A stretch of DNA of 8,551 bases, taken from contig CAJUFH010000080.1 in the NCBI GenBank assembly GCA_910585755.1, positions 1 through 8,551 on the forward strand, written 5' to 3'. Shown here piece after piece: positions 1 to 7,097 of this stretch. Numbering within the stretch: position 1 is the first letter of the stretch; each line of letters starts with the position of its first letter. The notes under the pieces were generated by a model. It did not search any database and was not told where the DNA came from. It worked only from the letters and a program-made list of their open reading frames with translations. Origin of the DNA: an uncultured Muribaculaceae bacterium. GTDB lineage: Bacteria > Bacteroidota > Bacteroidia > Bacteroidales > Muribaculaceae. The position numbers and the translations under genes are program-made.

Positions 1-27
1 AGTGAACCGAATTTATTTAATTTTTAA
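1..27 (+). CDS. Possible 3' end of an IS transposase (partial)
   Basis: The first eight codons read SEPNLFNF and are followed by TAA. The residues resemble the C-terminal tails of some Bacteroidetes IS4-type transposases. The following bases hold a small inverted repeat (GTCCA at 31-35, TGGAC at 43-47) and an AGTAGTG word of the sort seen near such element ends. Only nine codons are visible, so the assignment rests on resemblance and on the position right at the window edge. It could equally be non-coding sequence. Confidence 0.22.
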   Translation, partial: SEPNLFNF

Positions 28-275
28 CCCGTCCATTTTTAGTGGACAGTAGTGTCGATAGATATTGAAAGACTACGGCCCTCTCTCAACAGAGGCCGCG
101 GTTACGCCCGCTACACGTGCCGGACGGAAATCGGGCGCAAGTTAGCAATTTTTCATTAAATAGCAAAACCAAAAACCAAAAACGACAAACCATTCCTATC
201 CGCCAGCCCTGATATAACGAATAATTATAAGTGCATATACGTTCAAAAACGCATATTCCTCCCCCCGCGAAGAGC
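28..275. other. Intergenic stretch without a recognisable gene
   Basis: No ORF here looks like a real protein. A minus-strand frame overlapping it (86-364) has an irregular composition and covers the terminator hairpins of the pectinesterase gene. A bulged hairpin (77-84 with 91-97) is present without a T-tract. Nothing else stands out. Confidence 0.5.
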
Positions 276-310
276 AAAAAAAGGTGGTGTGCCTTGACTG
301 GCACACCACC
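276..310 (-). terminator. Intrinsic terminator of the pectinesterase gene
   Basis: A perfect 11-bp stem (GGTGGTGTGCC at 283-293, GGCACACCACC at 300-310) encloses a 6-nt loop. On the minus strand it is followed directly by seven T (276-282). It lies about 85 bp past the pectinesterase stop codon and is oriented to end that transcript. Confidence 0.88.
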
Positions 311-342
311 TATATTATAGATAGTTTCCCGGGCCGGATGAT

Positions 343-365
343 GGTGTATCAAATTCTGATACACC
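343..365 (-). repeat. Second 3' hairpin after the pectinesterase gene
   Basis: A perfect 9-bp stem (GGTGTATCA at 343-351, TGATACACC at 357-365) has a 5-nt loop and lies 30 bp past the stop codon. No T-tract follows it on either strand. It is therefore more likely an mRNA-protecting or auxiliary hairpin ahead of the true terminator at 276-310. Confidence 0.5.
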
Positions 366-395
366 CTTATTTTGTACCCGGACTGGAGGGCGCTA

Positions 396-3300
396 TCAGC
401 GGATTACGACCTTGGTAGCCACGCCACCCTGCTGGCGGATGTAGACACCCGGAGCGGGATTCTCGACGCGGATTCCCTGCATGTTGTAGTAGACGGCGGC
501 ATCGGTGCCCTCAGCCTCAACGCTGATAACGTCGGTAGAAGCCGAAGCCACAACTGCCTCGCCCAGACCGCCCATCTCATTGGCGGCGCGGACGGAATAA
601 ACGACAGTGGCGCGGCCGACAACCGGCTCTACCATGTAGGTGTTCTCGGTAGTGAAACCGATTACCTTGCCGTCGGCGCATACTGCCCAGAGGGAAGCGT
701 ACGCATTGTCGTCCCAGGTCAGGATGCCGTTATCAATCACGACAGTTGTAGGTATCGGAGCCTGCTCGGCGAGCGATGCGGGATCCCAGTCATCGTCGCC
801 ACCCATCACCACTGCCAGCGAGTGTGCCTCAGCCTCGGCCTTGGTGAGGGCCGGATTGTTGGCGTGGCCCTTGAAGTCGGTCTTGCGGTCCTTCAGGTCG
901 ATCACGGTGCCGGAGGCGGTTACCGAGTTGTATTCGGCGAAGCGCGCGGGCCATCCGTCGCCCATCTCGTTCCATCCCACTGCCGAGGGACGGACGGTCA
1001 TCTTCGTGTCGATGAACAGGGCGATCGGCGTTCCGCTGCCCCAGGGACGGCCGAGCTTATAGTTGCCGTCGGGGTTCGTGTTGCCGTCGGCCTTGTCAAG
1101 CTCGCCGACAATCTCGCAATCCTTGAAGATGTAGCCGTACTGCTTGGGCTGCGACGGAACGGCGAGGTATCCGGCGCCAACCATCTGGAGGGTCACTCCG
1201 TTGTAGAACACGTCACCCTTGCCGCAGAGGAAGTCGGTGCGGCCGCGGAGAACGCCACCCTCGAAGTAGAAGCGGCTCCGCTGGTTGTTGGAGACATATG
1301 TGTCCTGGTAGCCCCAGAGGCATACGTCCTTCATGACGGTCTTGTCGGAATTGTCGTTAACCTCGATGTCGCGGCCTTTCTTGTCGCCCATGGCGCTCTT
1401 GATGGTCAGGTTCTGGAAGTAGCAGTTGGCAGCGTCCTTCTCAATGCGGAGCACGTCACCCTTGCCGATGCCTTCCAGCGGGTTGGCCGAAGCCTCGTTC
1501 TGGCCGGCAACATTGTTGGTCGGAACCGTGTTGGTGATTACCACGCCGTCGCGGCTCTCGCCGATGAACGAGATGTTGGGCGCTGTGATGTAAGTCGTGG
1601 GGTCGGGATAAGCCACTCCGTCGGTGCCGGTCTTCGTGAGGGTAGCGCTCGCGGGGAGCTTGTACTCTCCGTTGTGGATGAAGATGCGGAAGCGGGCGCT
1701 CTTGTCGGTGCGGGTGTTAGCCTGGTTGATAGCGGCCACAAGCTCATCGACGGTGTTCACCGTCACGTCGTAAAGCGCCTTGGCCACTGCCGGACGCGTC
1801 TTGGTCGTGAAGTTGATTTCGATAGCGGTAGCCATCGCGTTGCCGGCCAGGTCGGAAACGCTTCCCGCGGGGAGGCGGAAGGTATAGTCGGTGCCGTAGG
1901 TGAGGTTCTTGTAATCAAACATAACCGTCTTGCCGGTCACGGAGGGGGTCAGCTCGAGGGTGCCGAGAGTGGCCTTGGTTCCTTCGGCTACCTTCACCTT
2001 CTCGTCAAAGGTAAGCACAACCTTGCCGTTGATGGAAGCGGTGTTGGAGCCTTCCTCGGGTACCTGCGACACAAGCACGGGAGCCACGCCGTCGTCAACG
2101 GGGCGGGAGGTGCCGACGATGAACGACGCGCCAAGGGCGATACCGTCGTTGTTGGAGGTCGTGCCTACTACGTCGGAAGTCTTGTCGGAAATCCAGCGTA
2201 TGTAGAGGGTCGGCTGGTTGTCGGCGGCTGCGGGGAGGGAGATTGTCGCGTCGGCCCAGTTCTTGGTGCCCTGAATGTTCACAGTACCGGCCTTCGTCCA
2301 GGTCTCGCCGTCAAGGGAGTACTCGACGTTCTGGCGGGAATATGCGTTGTAGTTCAGCGCCATGGCCGTGATGACCTTGATTCCGGTGAACGCCTCGGCG
2401 TTGACCATCGTCTGCCAATAGTAGTCGCCAAGCCCGGTGGTGCGCCAGTTGACCGCGGCGGGGCGTCCTTCATATCCGCCGGCTCCGAACTGGCTCTTGT
2501 CGAGCCACCCCTGGATGTCGCCAGCGGCGTTGCGCAGGTTGAGAGCGGCGGCGTCATTGTCGGCCGAGCAGAAGTCGGCGACGCGGCCGTTGTTCCCGGC
2601 GCGCATGAAGTCCCATCCGACGATATAGTCCTTAGCGTCGTAGTTGGCCGTCAGCGCCTTGTCGGAATCCATCGTGACGCGGATTTCGCTCGAGGTCTGC
2701 CCGTCGTCCCAGCTTGCGAAGGTAACCACGGGGTTGGAGGAAGCCGTAACGGTTACCTGCGTACCTGCCTCGTACATGCGGTGGCCGTCGACCATAGTTC
2801 CTTCCGGAACGGGCTGTACCTGGTAGTCATTGGCTCCGCCGGAAACCCCTAACGTAAGCTCGTAAGTCGTGAGCTTGTTGAAGTTGGCCGTCAGGAGAGC
2901 GTCGGCGTTCACAGCGTAGGTGAACTCAGCGTTGGAGGAAACCTCGGCACCCGACGCGTCGGTCCAGTTGACGAACTCGTAACCGAAGTTCTTCGCCGCG
3001 GTCAGCTTGACCTCGGTTCCGGCCTCGAACTCATCGGCATTGGGATATACCGATACTGTTCCTCCCTCGGCGGGGTTGGCAGCGATAGCGAGAGTGTACA
3101 CTTCGACCGCCTCTGACGTGCCGTTGAGTTTGCCATGAATCTGTACGTCGGAGTACATGCAGTCCTTCGTCGTGCCATAACCGTTGTTGAGCACGAGGTT
3201 GAACCCTTCGCCCGAAGTCAGAGCGTGCTGCTGGGCTTCCGTCAGGGTGTACTCGTATTTAACGGTATATGAGGAAGATTTGCCGAACTTATCTTCAGCC

Positions 3301-4031
3301 TGGGTCTTGCTGTTGCGGTGCGGGGTGATGGATCCGAAGGTCACCGACTCGCCCCCGGTAACGTTGGCCCTTACGGTCACGGCGTTCTCAACGCCGTCAG
3401 TACCGTTGCGGGCGATATAGAAGCTGACAGCGGTCGGGGTGAACGTCAGGCCTTTGGCCGGCTTCACGCTCCAGGTGACAATGTCGCTCTCGCCTGTGGT
3501 CGACTTGATGCGCACGAAATTGATGTCAGGGCACATAGTCGTGCTGCCGACACCCTTGAATGCGCAGTTGCCCAGGTCGAAAGCCTTGACTGAGAAGCCA
3601 TTCTCGGGGGTGGCTGTAACATCCTCCATATAATTGGCGGAGTTGAACGCCCAGACTACCGATGCCGGAGCGTCGGTGAAGGTTTCGCCGCCGGGATTGG
3701 GAGCGGCGACTACGGGTAGCACTACCTGGATATAGCGGAAGTAGCTTCCGTCGCCGATCACGACCTCTACCGGGTCAGCGTCGGAGCCGCAGGTAAACGA
3801 GGCGGTGTTCAGTCCCTGGTTGATTACCTGGCCGTCGATAGTGGTGGTAGTGGTCGGGCTGTAAGACTCGAGGGAAACCACGGCGCCCTTGCAGGAGGGT
3901 ACCTGGAAGGCGGTTCCGGCGTTGAGCTGCGCCCAGTCGGTCCAGCTCGCGTTGGCGAACTTGCCCCCGTTGGTTGTCGAGAAGGGGAGCGCGACGTCGA
4001 TTGTCTCACCCCCGATCACAGCCTGGGTCAC
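396..4031 (-). CDS. Pectinesterase (CE8), catalytic C-terminal part of a gene split by a stop codon
   Basis: This part encodes a carbohydrate-esterase family 8 domain that removes methyl esters from homogalacturonan. Numbering from the GTG at 4029-4031, two beta-rich regions come first (about 10-300). Two InlB/Listeria-Bacteroides repeats follow (about 311-385 and 389-466), then a beta-sandwich, probably carbohydrate-binding (470-640). An SbsA-type Ig-like domain (649-745) precedes the pectinesterase beta-helix (about 754-1085). Family motifs are present: HNGEY (786-790), GYQDTYV (907-913, Gln909 and Asp910), GRTDF (930-934, nucleophile-type Asp933) and LGRPWG (993-998, Arg995). The conserved Gln of the QAV motif is not evident near 885-891. 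The tail GVYIRQQGGVATKVVIR resembles C-terminal regions of secreted Bacteroidales proteins. The frame is open back to a TGA at 4083-4085, so the GTG is only a formal start. Without the upstream fragment there is no signal peptide, so this part is probably not exported by itself. It ends in tandem TGA TAG. Confidence 0.85.
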   Translation of the reverse strand: MTQAVIGGETIDVALPFSTTNGGKFANASWTDWAQLNAGTAFQVPSCKGAVVSLESYSPTTTTTIDGQVINQGLNTASFTCGSDADPVEVVIGDGSYFRYIQVVLPVVAAPNPGGETFTDAPASVVWAFNSANYMEDVTATPENGFSVKAFDLGNCAFKGVGSTTMCPDINFVRIKSTTGESDIVTWSVKPAKGLTFTPTAVSFYIARNGTDGVENAVTVRANVTGGESVTFGSITPHRNSKTQAEDKFGKSSSYTVKYEYTLTEAQQHALTSGEGFNLVLNNGYGTTKDCMYSDVQIHGKLNGTSEAVEVYTLAIAANPAEGGTVSVYPNADEFEAGTEVKLTAAKNFGYEFVNWTDASGAEVSSNAEFTYAVNADALLTANFNKLTTYELTLGVSGGANDYQVQPVPEGTMVDGHRMYEAGTQVTVTASSNPVVTFASWDDGQTSSEIRVTMDSDKALTANYDAKDYIVGWDFMRAGNNGRVADFCSADNDAAALNLRNAAGDIQGWLDKSQFGAGGYEGRPAAVNWRTTGLGDYYWQTMVNAEAFTGIKVITAMALNYNAYSRQNVEYSLDGETWTKAGTVNIQGTKNWADATISLPAAADNQPTLYIRWISDKTSDVVGTTSNNDGIALGASFIVGTSRPVDDGVAPVLVSQVPEEGSNTASINGKVVLTFDEKVKVAEGTKATLGTLELTPSVTGKTVMFDYKNLTYGTDYTFRLPAGSVSDLAGNAMATAIEINFTTKTRPAVAKALYDVTVNTVDELVAAINQANTRTDKSARFRIFIHNGEYKLPASATLTKTGTDGVAYPDPTTYITAPNISFIGESRDGVVITNTVPTNNVAGQNEASANPLEGIGKGDVLRIEKDAANCYFQNLTIKSAMGDKKGRDIEVNDNSDKTVMKDVCLWGYQDTYVSNNQRSRFYFEGGVLRGRTDFLCGKGDVFYNGVTLQMVGAGYLAVPSQPKQYGYIFKDCEIVGELDKADGNTNPDGNYKLGRPWGSGTPIALFIDTKMTVRPSAVGWNEMGDGWPARFAEYNSVTASGTVIDLKDRKTDFKGHANNPALTKAEAEAHSLAVVMGGDDDWDPASLAEQAPIPTTVVIDNGILTWDDNAYASLWAVCADGKVIGFTTENTYMVEPVVGRATVVYSVRAANEMGGLGEAVVASASTDVISVEAEGTDAAVYYNMQGIRVENPAPGVYIRQQGGVATKVVIR

Positions 4032-4082
4032 CCATACGAGCCCATCCTTGTTCTGGATGCCGCCGGTAGAGGGCGCGCCGTT

Positions 4083-4085
4083 TCA
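4083..4085 (-). pseudogene. In-frame TGA interrupting the pectinesterase gene (396-4904)
   Basis: The frames of 4083-4904 and 396-4031 are identical in phase, separated by this TGA plus 17 open codons. Replacing the single codon would restore a protein of 1502 residues with signal peptide, repeats, catalytic domain and tail. One transition from TGG (Trp) or CGA (Arg) would produce it. TGA ends the ATPase, PIN and repressor genes in this window, so a recoded genetic code is not supported. A nonsense mutation or a sequencing error are the simplest explanations. Confidence 0.75.
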
Positions 4086-4904
4086 GCGCTGGAAGTCCCA
4101 GCGAAGGGTCAGCGCCTCCGTGCGGTCGGCCAGCGAAACGGTGTTGTCGGCGAAAACCGGCGTGAGTGTGAGATTCTCGCTTGCCGTCACGGTCGAGCCG
4201 ACAGGATAGGTGTTCGTCCCGTCGGTCCAGCCCGTAAGCGTCTTGCCTGCGAGATAGACAGTCTTGTTGGCCGGAATCGTAACCGAAGCGCCCTTCTCGA
4301 CGGTCTCGTCGGCAGGCAGAAGGGTAGCGACCGCGCCACTCTCGCCGAGAGAATAGCTGACGGTCACATCCTCGACAAGCTCCGAGGGATCCACCGCCTC
4401 GACCGCGACATACGGGGTATATGAGCCGCCGCTGATTGTCAGCGTCGCGGCGTCACCCTTGTAGATGGTCGACGCGATGTTTTCCGCCTTGTTCTGATGG
4501 TAGCAGACACCGGTGTTGGTGTTGAAGGTAGCTACCGTCTCTCCGGCGGCGTTCTTGACGGTCACGTCGCCGCCCCAGGCGCAGGTGCCCATGGAGATTC
4601 TGACGGGTCCGTCGACCTTGACGGTAGAGCTGAAATTGCCCCAGCCGTGTTCATTGGAATGGTACTTGCCGTTAAGCACAATCGCCGCGGACGCGTCGTC
4701 CGAGGCAACCCGGCTGACACTCCCGTCAGCCGCTACGGCTACCCCGAACGAAACCATCGGGCTGTTCTCCGTAGGCTTTTCGGCGCTCTCGAGAAGATTG
4801 CCGTTGGTCAGGTCAATCCTGATATCCCGGAACTCGGCACGGGCCACCGGGATTCCCAGCAGGCACGCGAGCACCAGGACAACTTTCATAAAAGTCCTTG
4901 TCAT
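4083..4904 (-). CDS. N-terminal secreted fragment of the same pectinesterase
   Basis: This is a 273-codon frame in phase with the catalytic part downstream. It begins with MTRTF followed by a typical signal peptide, MKVVLVLACLLGIPVARA, with likely cleavage at ARA|EF. The Met at codon 6 (4887-4889) is an equally good start. Residues 24-170 form a beta-rich region (YHSNEHGWGNF, MGTCAWGGDV). Residues 181-253 form an InlB-like repeat with a GWTDG motif. The frame ends abruptly at LRWDFQR followed by TGA, in the middle of a linker rather than after a natural C-terminus. The next codons (NGAPSTGGIQNKDGLVWV) continue in the same frame into the catalytic part. The two pieces are therefore one gene of 1503 codons with a premature stop. 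The fragment could be exported but has no catalytic domain. A promoter -7 box lies at 5035-5042. Confidence 0.8.
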   Translation of the reverse strand: MTRTFMKVVLVLACLLGIPVARAEFRDIRIDLTNGNLLESAEKPTENSPMVSFGVAVAADGSVSRVASDDASAAIVLNGKYHSNEHGWGNFSSTVKVDGPVRISMGTCAWGGDVTVKNAAGETVATFNTNTGVCYHQNKAENIASTIYKGDAATLTISGGSYTPYVAVEAVDPSELVEDVTVSYSLGESGAVATLLPADETVEKGASVTIPANKTVYLAGKTLTGWTDGTNTYPVGSTVTASENLTLTPVFADNTVSLADRTEALTLRWDFQR

Positions 4905-5034
4905 AAGAGTAAATAAGATCGGTTGTTTGGTATTATAATATTAAGGATTTCGACGCATAGGTTTTCCACCCGGCGAATTTAACAATTCCAATCCTAATCC
5001 ATTGCGTCTCCGCCTATAAAAAAAGGCCGATAGT

Positions 5035-5042
5035 CAAATTTA
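5035..5042 (-). promoter_or_regulatory. Bacteroidetes -7 box for the pectinesterase gene
   Basis: The minus strand reads TAAATTTG, an exact match to the TAnnTTTG consensus. It lies about 130 bp upstream of the start codon, just downstream of the terminator of the mini-gene. No clear -33 TTTG is seen, so the call rests on one box and its position. The predicted leader is about 120 nt. Confidence 0.45.
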
Positions 5043-5057
5043 CCCCGTAAACACGAT

Positions 5058-5094
5058 AAAAAACACACCCCCGGCAGTCGCTGCGAGGGGTATG
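5058..5094 (-). terminator. Intrinsic terminator of the 27-aa mini-gene
   Basis: On the minus strand a 14-bp stem (5081-5094 with 5064-5077, one mismatch and two G-T pairs) closes a 3-nt loop at 5078-5080. Six T follow (5058-5063). It begins 24 nt after the mini-gene stop codon. Such an efficient-looking terminator supports the view that the short ORF is an independently transcribed gene. Confidence 0.85.
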
Positions 5095-5117
5095 TTCATG
5101 CAAAAGTGTATGATTGG

Positions 5118-5201
5118 TTATACGAATTGTACGGTCGCACCGAGCAGAGACGCGACCAGCACAAGCACTGCCTTGACAAAAGCTATAACACCTCTGAGCA
5201 T
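5118..5201 (-). CDS. 27-aa hydrophobic membrane peptide, smalltalk-like
   Basis: The ORF runs from ATG at 5199-5201 to TAA at 5118-5120. It begins MLRGVIAFVK, continues with a Val/Leu/Ala-rich stretch, and ends LLGATVQFV. Nearly the whole peptide could form one membrane-spanning helix with two basic residues near the N-terminus. Its pattern (I..V..VL...A.LLG.T) resembles the very short Bacteroidales proteins annotated as 'smalltalk', whose function is unknown; the match is from memory and approximate. It has a consensus -7 box at 5277-5284 with a leader of about 70 nt, and a strong terminator 24 nt downstream, so it forms a complete single-gene unit. It sits between the pectinesterase and the ATPase, divergent from the latter. 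A type-I-toxin-like peptide is an alternative, but no antisense RNA promoter was identified. Confidence 0.6.
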   Translation of the reverse strand: MLRGVIAFVKAVLVLVASLLGATVQFV

Positions 5202-5276
5202 AACGTTTCGACGAATTGGGGATGAACTATTACGGACAATTGCCAACGGCGATTTACCATTGTATTGATTCCGCCG

Positions 5277-5284
5277 CAAAGTTA
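5277..5284 (-). promoter_or_regulatory. Bacteroidetes -7 box for the mini-gene
   Basis: The minus strand reads TAACTTTG followed by CGG, an exact TAnnTTTG match. A TTG lies 23 nt upstream as a possible but loosely spaced -33 element. Transcription would start near 5270, giving a leader of about 70 nt before the ATG at 5201. Confidence 0.6.
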
Positions 5285-5370
5285 ACACATTTCCCCAACA
5301 TTTCCCTCAACAAATATTGAGAATCGCCACCATCGGGGGGGGCAAACGTTAAACTTTGTTATAATAACTC

Positions 5371-5392
5371 AAATGAAGGGCGTCCTTCATTT
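5371..5392. repeat. Perfect hairpin upstream of the ATPase promoter
   Basis: A 9-bp perfect inverted repeat (AAATGAAGG at 5371-5379, CCTTCATTT at 5384-5392) has a 4-nt spacer. It lies 38 bp before the ATPase -7 box. The downstream side is T-rich but lacks a clean T-run. It could be an operator for a dimeric regulator or a weak terminator. Confidence 0.45.
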
Positions 5393-5429
5393 AATTTCTT
5401 GCAAAATCACACCTTAAAAAATAATTAGT

Positions 5430-5437
5430 TATCTTTG
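5430..5437 (+). promoter_or_regulatory. Bacteroidetes -7 box for the ATPase-PIN operon
   Basis: TATCTTTG followed by CG matches TAnnTTTG exactly. The ATG of the ATPase is only 18 nt further on, so the leader would be about 10-13 nt and no ribosome binding site fits. A TTG at 5399-5401 is too far (28 nt) for a normal -33 box, so the promoter is probably weak or needs an activator. Confidence 0.55.
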
Positions 5438-5454
5438 CGAAACATTTTACCATT

Positions 5455-6657
5455 ATGATAAAACAGCTCTCTTTAACAAACTGGAAAAGCATAAGCCACG
5501 CGCAACTGTATGTTGACCCCCTGACATTTATCATCGGCACAAACGCGGCCGGGAAATCCAACATTATCGACGCGATGGCCTTCCTCAACCTAATCGCCCA
5601 AAGCAAACGACTGTCTGATTTCTCTGAAAAAGAAATAAGAGGTGGTATCGAGGGCGTGATTCGTAGAGGAGAAACGCAGTGCACCCTTAAAATCATTCTT
5701 CTGATAGGTAAAGACGAGTACACATATGAAATCACGTTTGGCCTGGAAGGGAAGGAATTACTTGTTTGCGGAGAGAGCCTTATTGTAAAAACCTCTACCG
5801 GCAAGGAAAACGTCCTTTTCTATACGGACGCTGTTGAAACCACGACTAACCAAATTACAGCGAGATTCCAAAAAGACAAAAAAGGACCTCGGAAAGGACT
5901 GGATGTCAGAAGAGATATTTCGATATTGTCACAGGTAGCGACTCTGAATGTACTAAAAAGCATTAAAGACAGAGCCGACGCCGTTTGTGGCGCACTTTTA
6001 TCTATCTTTGTGCTTGACCCAAAGCCAGAAAAAATGAGGGACTATACTCCCCTGGCTGACAGACTCGCTTCCGACGGGTCAAACATCGCGGGGGTAATCG
6101 CCGGAATGTCAGAAGAGGGGAAAGAGCAGTTTGAAACAGAACTGACCAATTACGTACGCCCTTTGCCCGAGCGCGACCTGATCAGGATTTGGGCCGAACC
6201 CGTAGGCTTGTTCAAGACTGACGCGATGCTGTATTGCGAAGAGGAGTGGGTTCCCGGCTCAAAAGCTGTTTTTGACGCGAGATATATGTCTGACGGCACA
6301 CTTCGCTTTGTTGCGATTGTCTCCGCCCTGCTTACGATGCCTGAGGGTTCTACAATTGTTGTTGAAGAAATTGACAATGGCCTGCATCCTTCACGAACAG
6401 GGGAACTTGTCATTGCCCTAAAAGAAATCGGGGAAAAACGCAATATCGACATTATCTGCACCACCCACAATCCGGTCCTGATTGACGCGCTCGGGCCCCA
6501 TATGCTGCCATTCATAAGCTACGTCACCCGCTCAACGGAAACCGGAGCGAGTGAGATAAAGCTCCTCGAGGAAGTGCCTCATCTGCTTAAACTTCTCTCC
6601 AACTATACCCCCGGAGGCATTATGACCAACGGACTTTTATCCCCTCGCCTGAAATGA
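5455..6657 (+). CDS. AAA/ABC-type ATPase of a putative defence module
   Basis: This is a 400-aa cytoplasmic ATPase of the RecF/SMC/OLD-like class (AAA_15/AAA_21 type). The N-terminus, MIKQLSLTNWKSI, is typical of this class. It leads to Walker A GTNAAGKS (28-35, Lys34). A Q-loop-like segment ILSQ lies at 157-160. The ABC signature-like motif is RYMSDGTLRF (276-285), Walker B is VVEEID (302-307) and is followed by NGLHP. The H-loop is TTHNP (336-340, His338). All ATP-binding elements look intact. No nuclease (TOPRIM) domain follows, unlike OLD proteins of 550 aa or more; the C-terminus ends soon after the H-loop. Its last codons overlap the start of the PIN gene (ATGA), indicating translational coupling. 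By analogy with Septu, PARIS and RloAB-type pairs, it probably senses or gates the partner nuclease. That role is inferred from architecture. Confidence 0.88.
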   Translation: MIKQLSLTNWKSISHAQLYVDPLTFIIGTNAAGKSNIIDAMAFLNLIAQSKRLSDFSEKEIRGGIEGVIRRGETQCTLKIILLIGKDEYTYEITFGLEGKELLVCGESLIVKTSTGKENVLFYTDAVETTTNQITARFQKDKKGPRKGLDVRRDISILSQVATLNVLKSIKDRADAVCGALLSIFVLDPKPEKMRDYTPLADRLASDGSNIAGVIAGMSEEGKEQFETELTNYVRPLPERDLIRIWAEPVGLFKTDAMLYCEEEWVPGSKAVFDARYMSDGTLRFVAIVSALLTMPEGSTIVVEEIDNGLHPSRTGELVIALKEIGEKRNIDIICTTHNPVLIDALGPHMLPFISYVTRSTETGASEIKLLEEVPHLLKLLSNYTPGGIMTNGLLSPRLK

Positions 6658-7097
6658 AGCAGAAAGTTGTAATTATCGACACAAGTATCCTCTGTGCATG
6701 GCTGCGCGTCCCCGGTAAAGAAACTTGCGGGCCGGATAACGACCGATGGGACTATCAGCGCACCCACGATAAAATCGACGAGGAAATCAAGCAAGGCGCT
6801 CTGTTGGTCCTCCCGATGACCACCATTATCGAATCCGGGAACCATATAGCCCAGTCGGTCGGTGACAAACACGAACTTGTAAAGCGATTCGCCGACCATA
6901 TAGAGGACACAATCGACGGCAGTTCTCCCTGGGTAAGTTTCAGCCAGCAGTCGCAACTGATGACCGGGGACGCGCTTCGCAGGATGTTGGCGAAATGGCG
7001 TTCGACTGCCGTAGGCGGCCAGTCTCTTGGCGACGCGTTAATTGTTGAAATAGCGGATTTCTATGGGCGGAAAAACGAAACGTGCAATGTTGAGTGA
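6654..7097 (+). CDS. Small PIN-domain (VapC-like) nuclease, ATPase partner
   Basis: This 147-aa protein starts at the ATG overlapping the ATPase stop (ATGA at 6654-6657). The N-terminal strand KVVIIDTSILCAWL carries the first PIN acidic residue (Asp9, with Thr10). TTIIESGNHI gives Glu60, and the helix SLGDALIVEIADFY gives Asp127 (Asp135 also nearby). These are spaced as in VapC-type metal-dependent RNases. Most PIN domains then have a final strand with a fourth Asp/Asn some 15-20 residues after the third acidic residue. Here the protein stops at KNETCNVE, so the last strand appears short or lost, possibly at a junction with the repeat-rich DNA downstream. It probably acts in the cytoplasm as the effector controlled by the ATPase. 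A classic VapB antitoxin is not visible. The fold call is from motifs only. Confidence 0.68.
   Translation: MKQKVVIIDTSILCAWLRVPGKETCGPDNDRWDYQRTHDKIDEEIKQGALLVLPMTTIIESGNHIAQSVGDKHELVKRFADHIEDTIDGSSPWVSFSQQSQLMTGDALRRMLAKWRSTAVGGQSLGDALIVEIADFYGRKNETCNVE

Noticed and set aside
77..97. Hairpin GGCC-CTCT / AGAGGCC
   Set aside because: The stem is bulged and no T-tract follows, so it is not supported as a terminator.
86..364. Minus-strand 92-codon frame
   Set aside because: It spans the pectinesterase terminator hairpins and shows no protein family features.
372..2852. An 826-codon plus-strand open frame
   Set aside because: It is exactly antisense to the pectinesterase gene, is Gly/Val/Ala/His-rich without recognisable domains, and exists because the GC-rich codons of the real gene avoid stops in that frame.
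4083..4085. TGA read as selenocysteine or reassigned to Trp/Gly
   Set aside because: TGA ends the ATPase, PIN and repressor genes here, the esterase needs no selenocysteine, and no convincing SECIS hairpin follows the codon.
5222..5320. 32-codon plus-strand ORF (MNYYGQLP start)
   Set aside because: It covers the mini-gene promoter on the other strand, has no promoter of its own and no family resemblance.
6603..6956. Minus-strand 117-codon frame
   Set aside because: Antisense to the PIN and ATPase genes, which have clear motifs.
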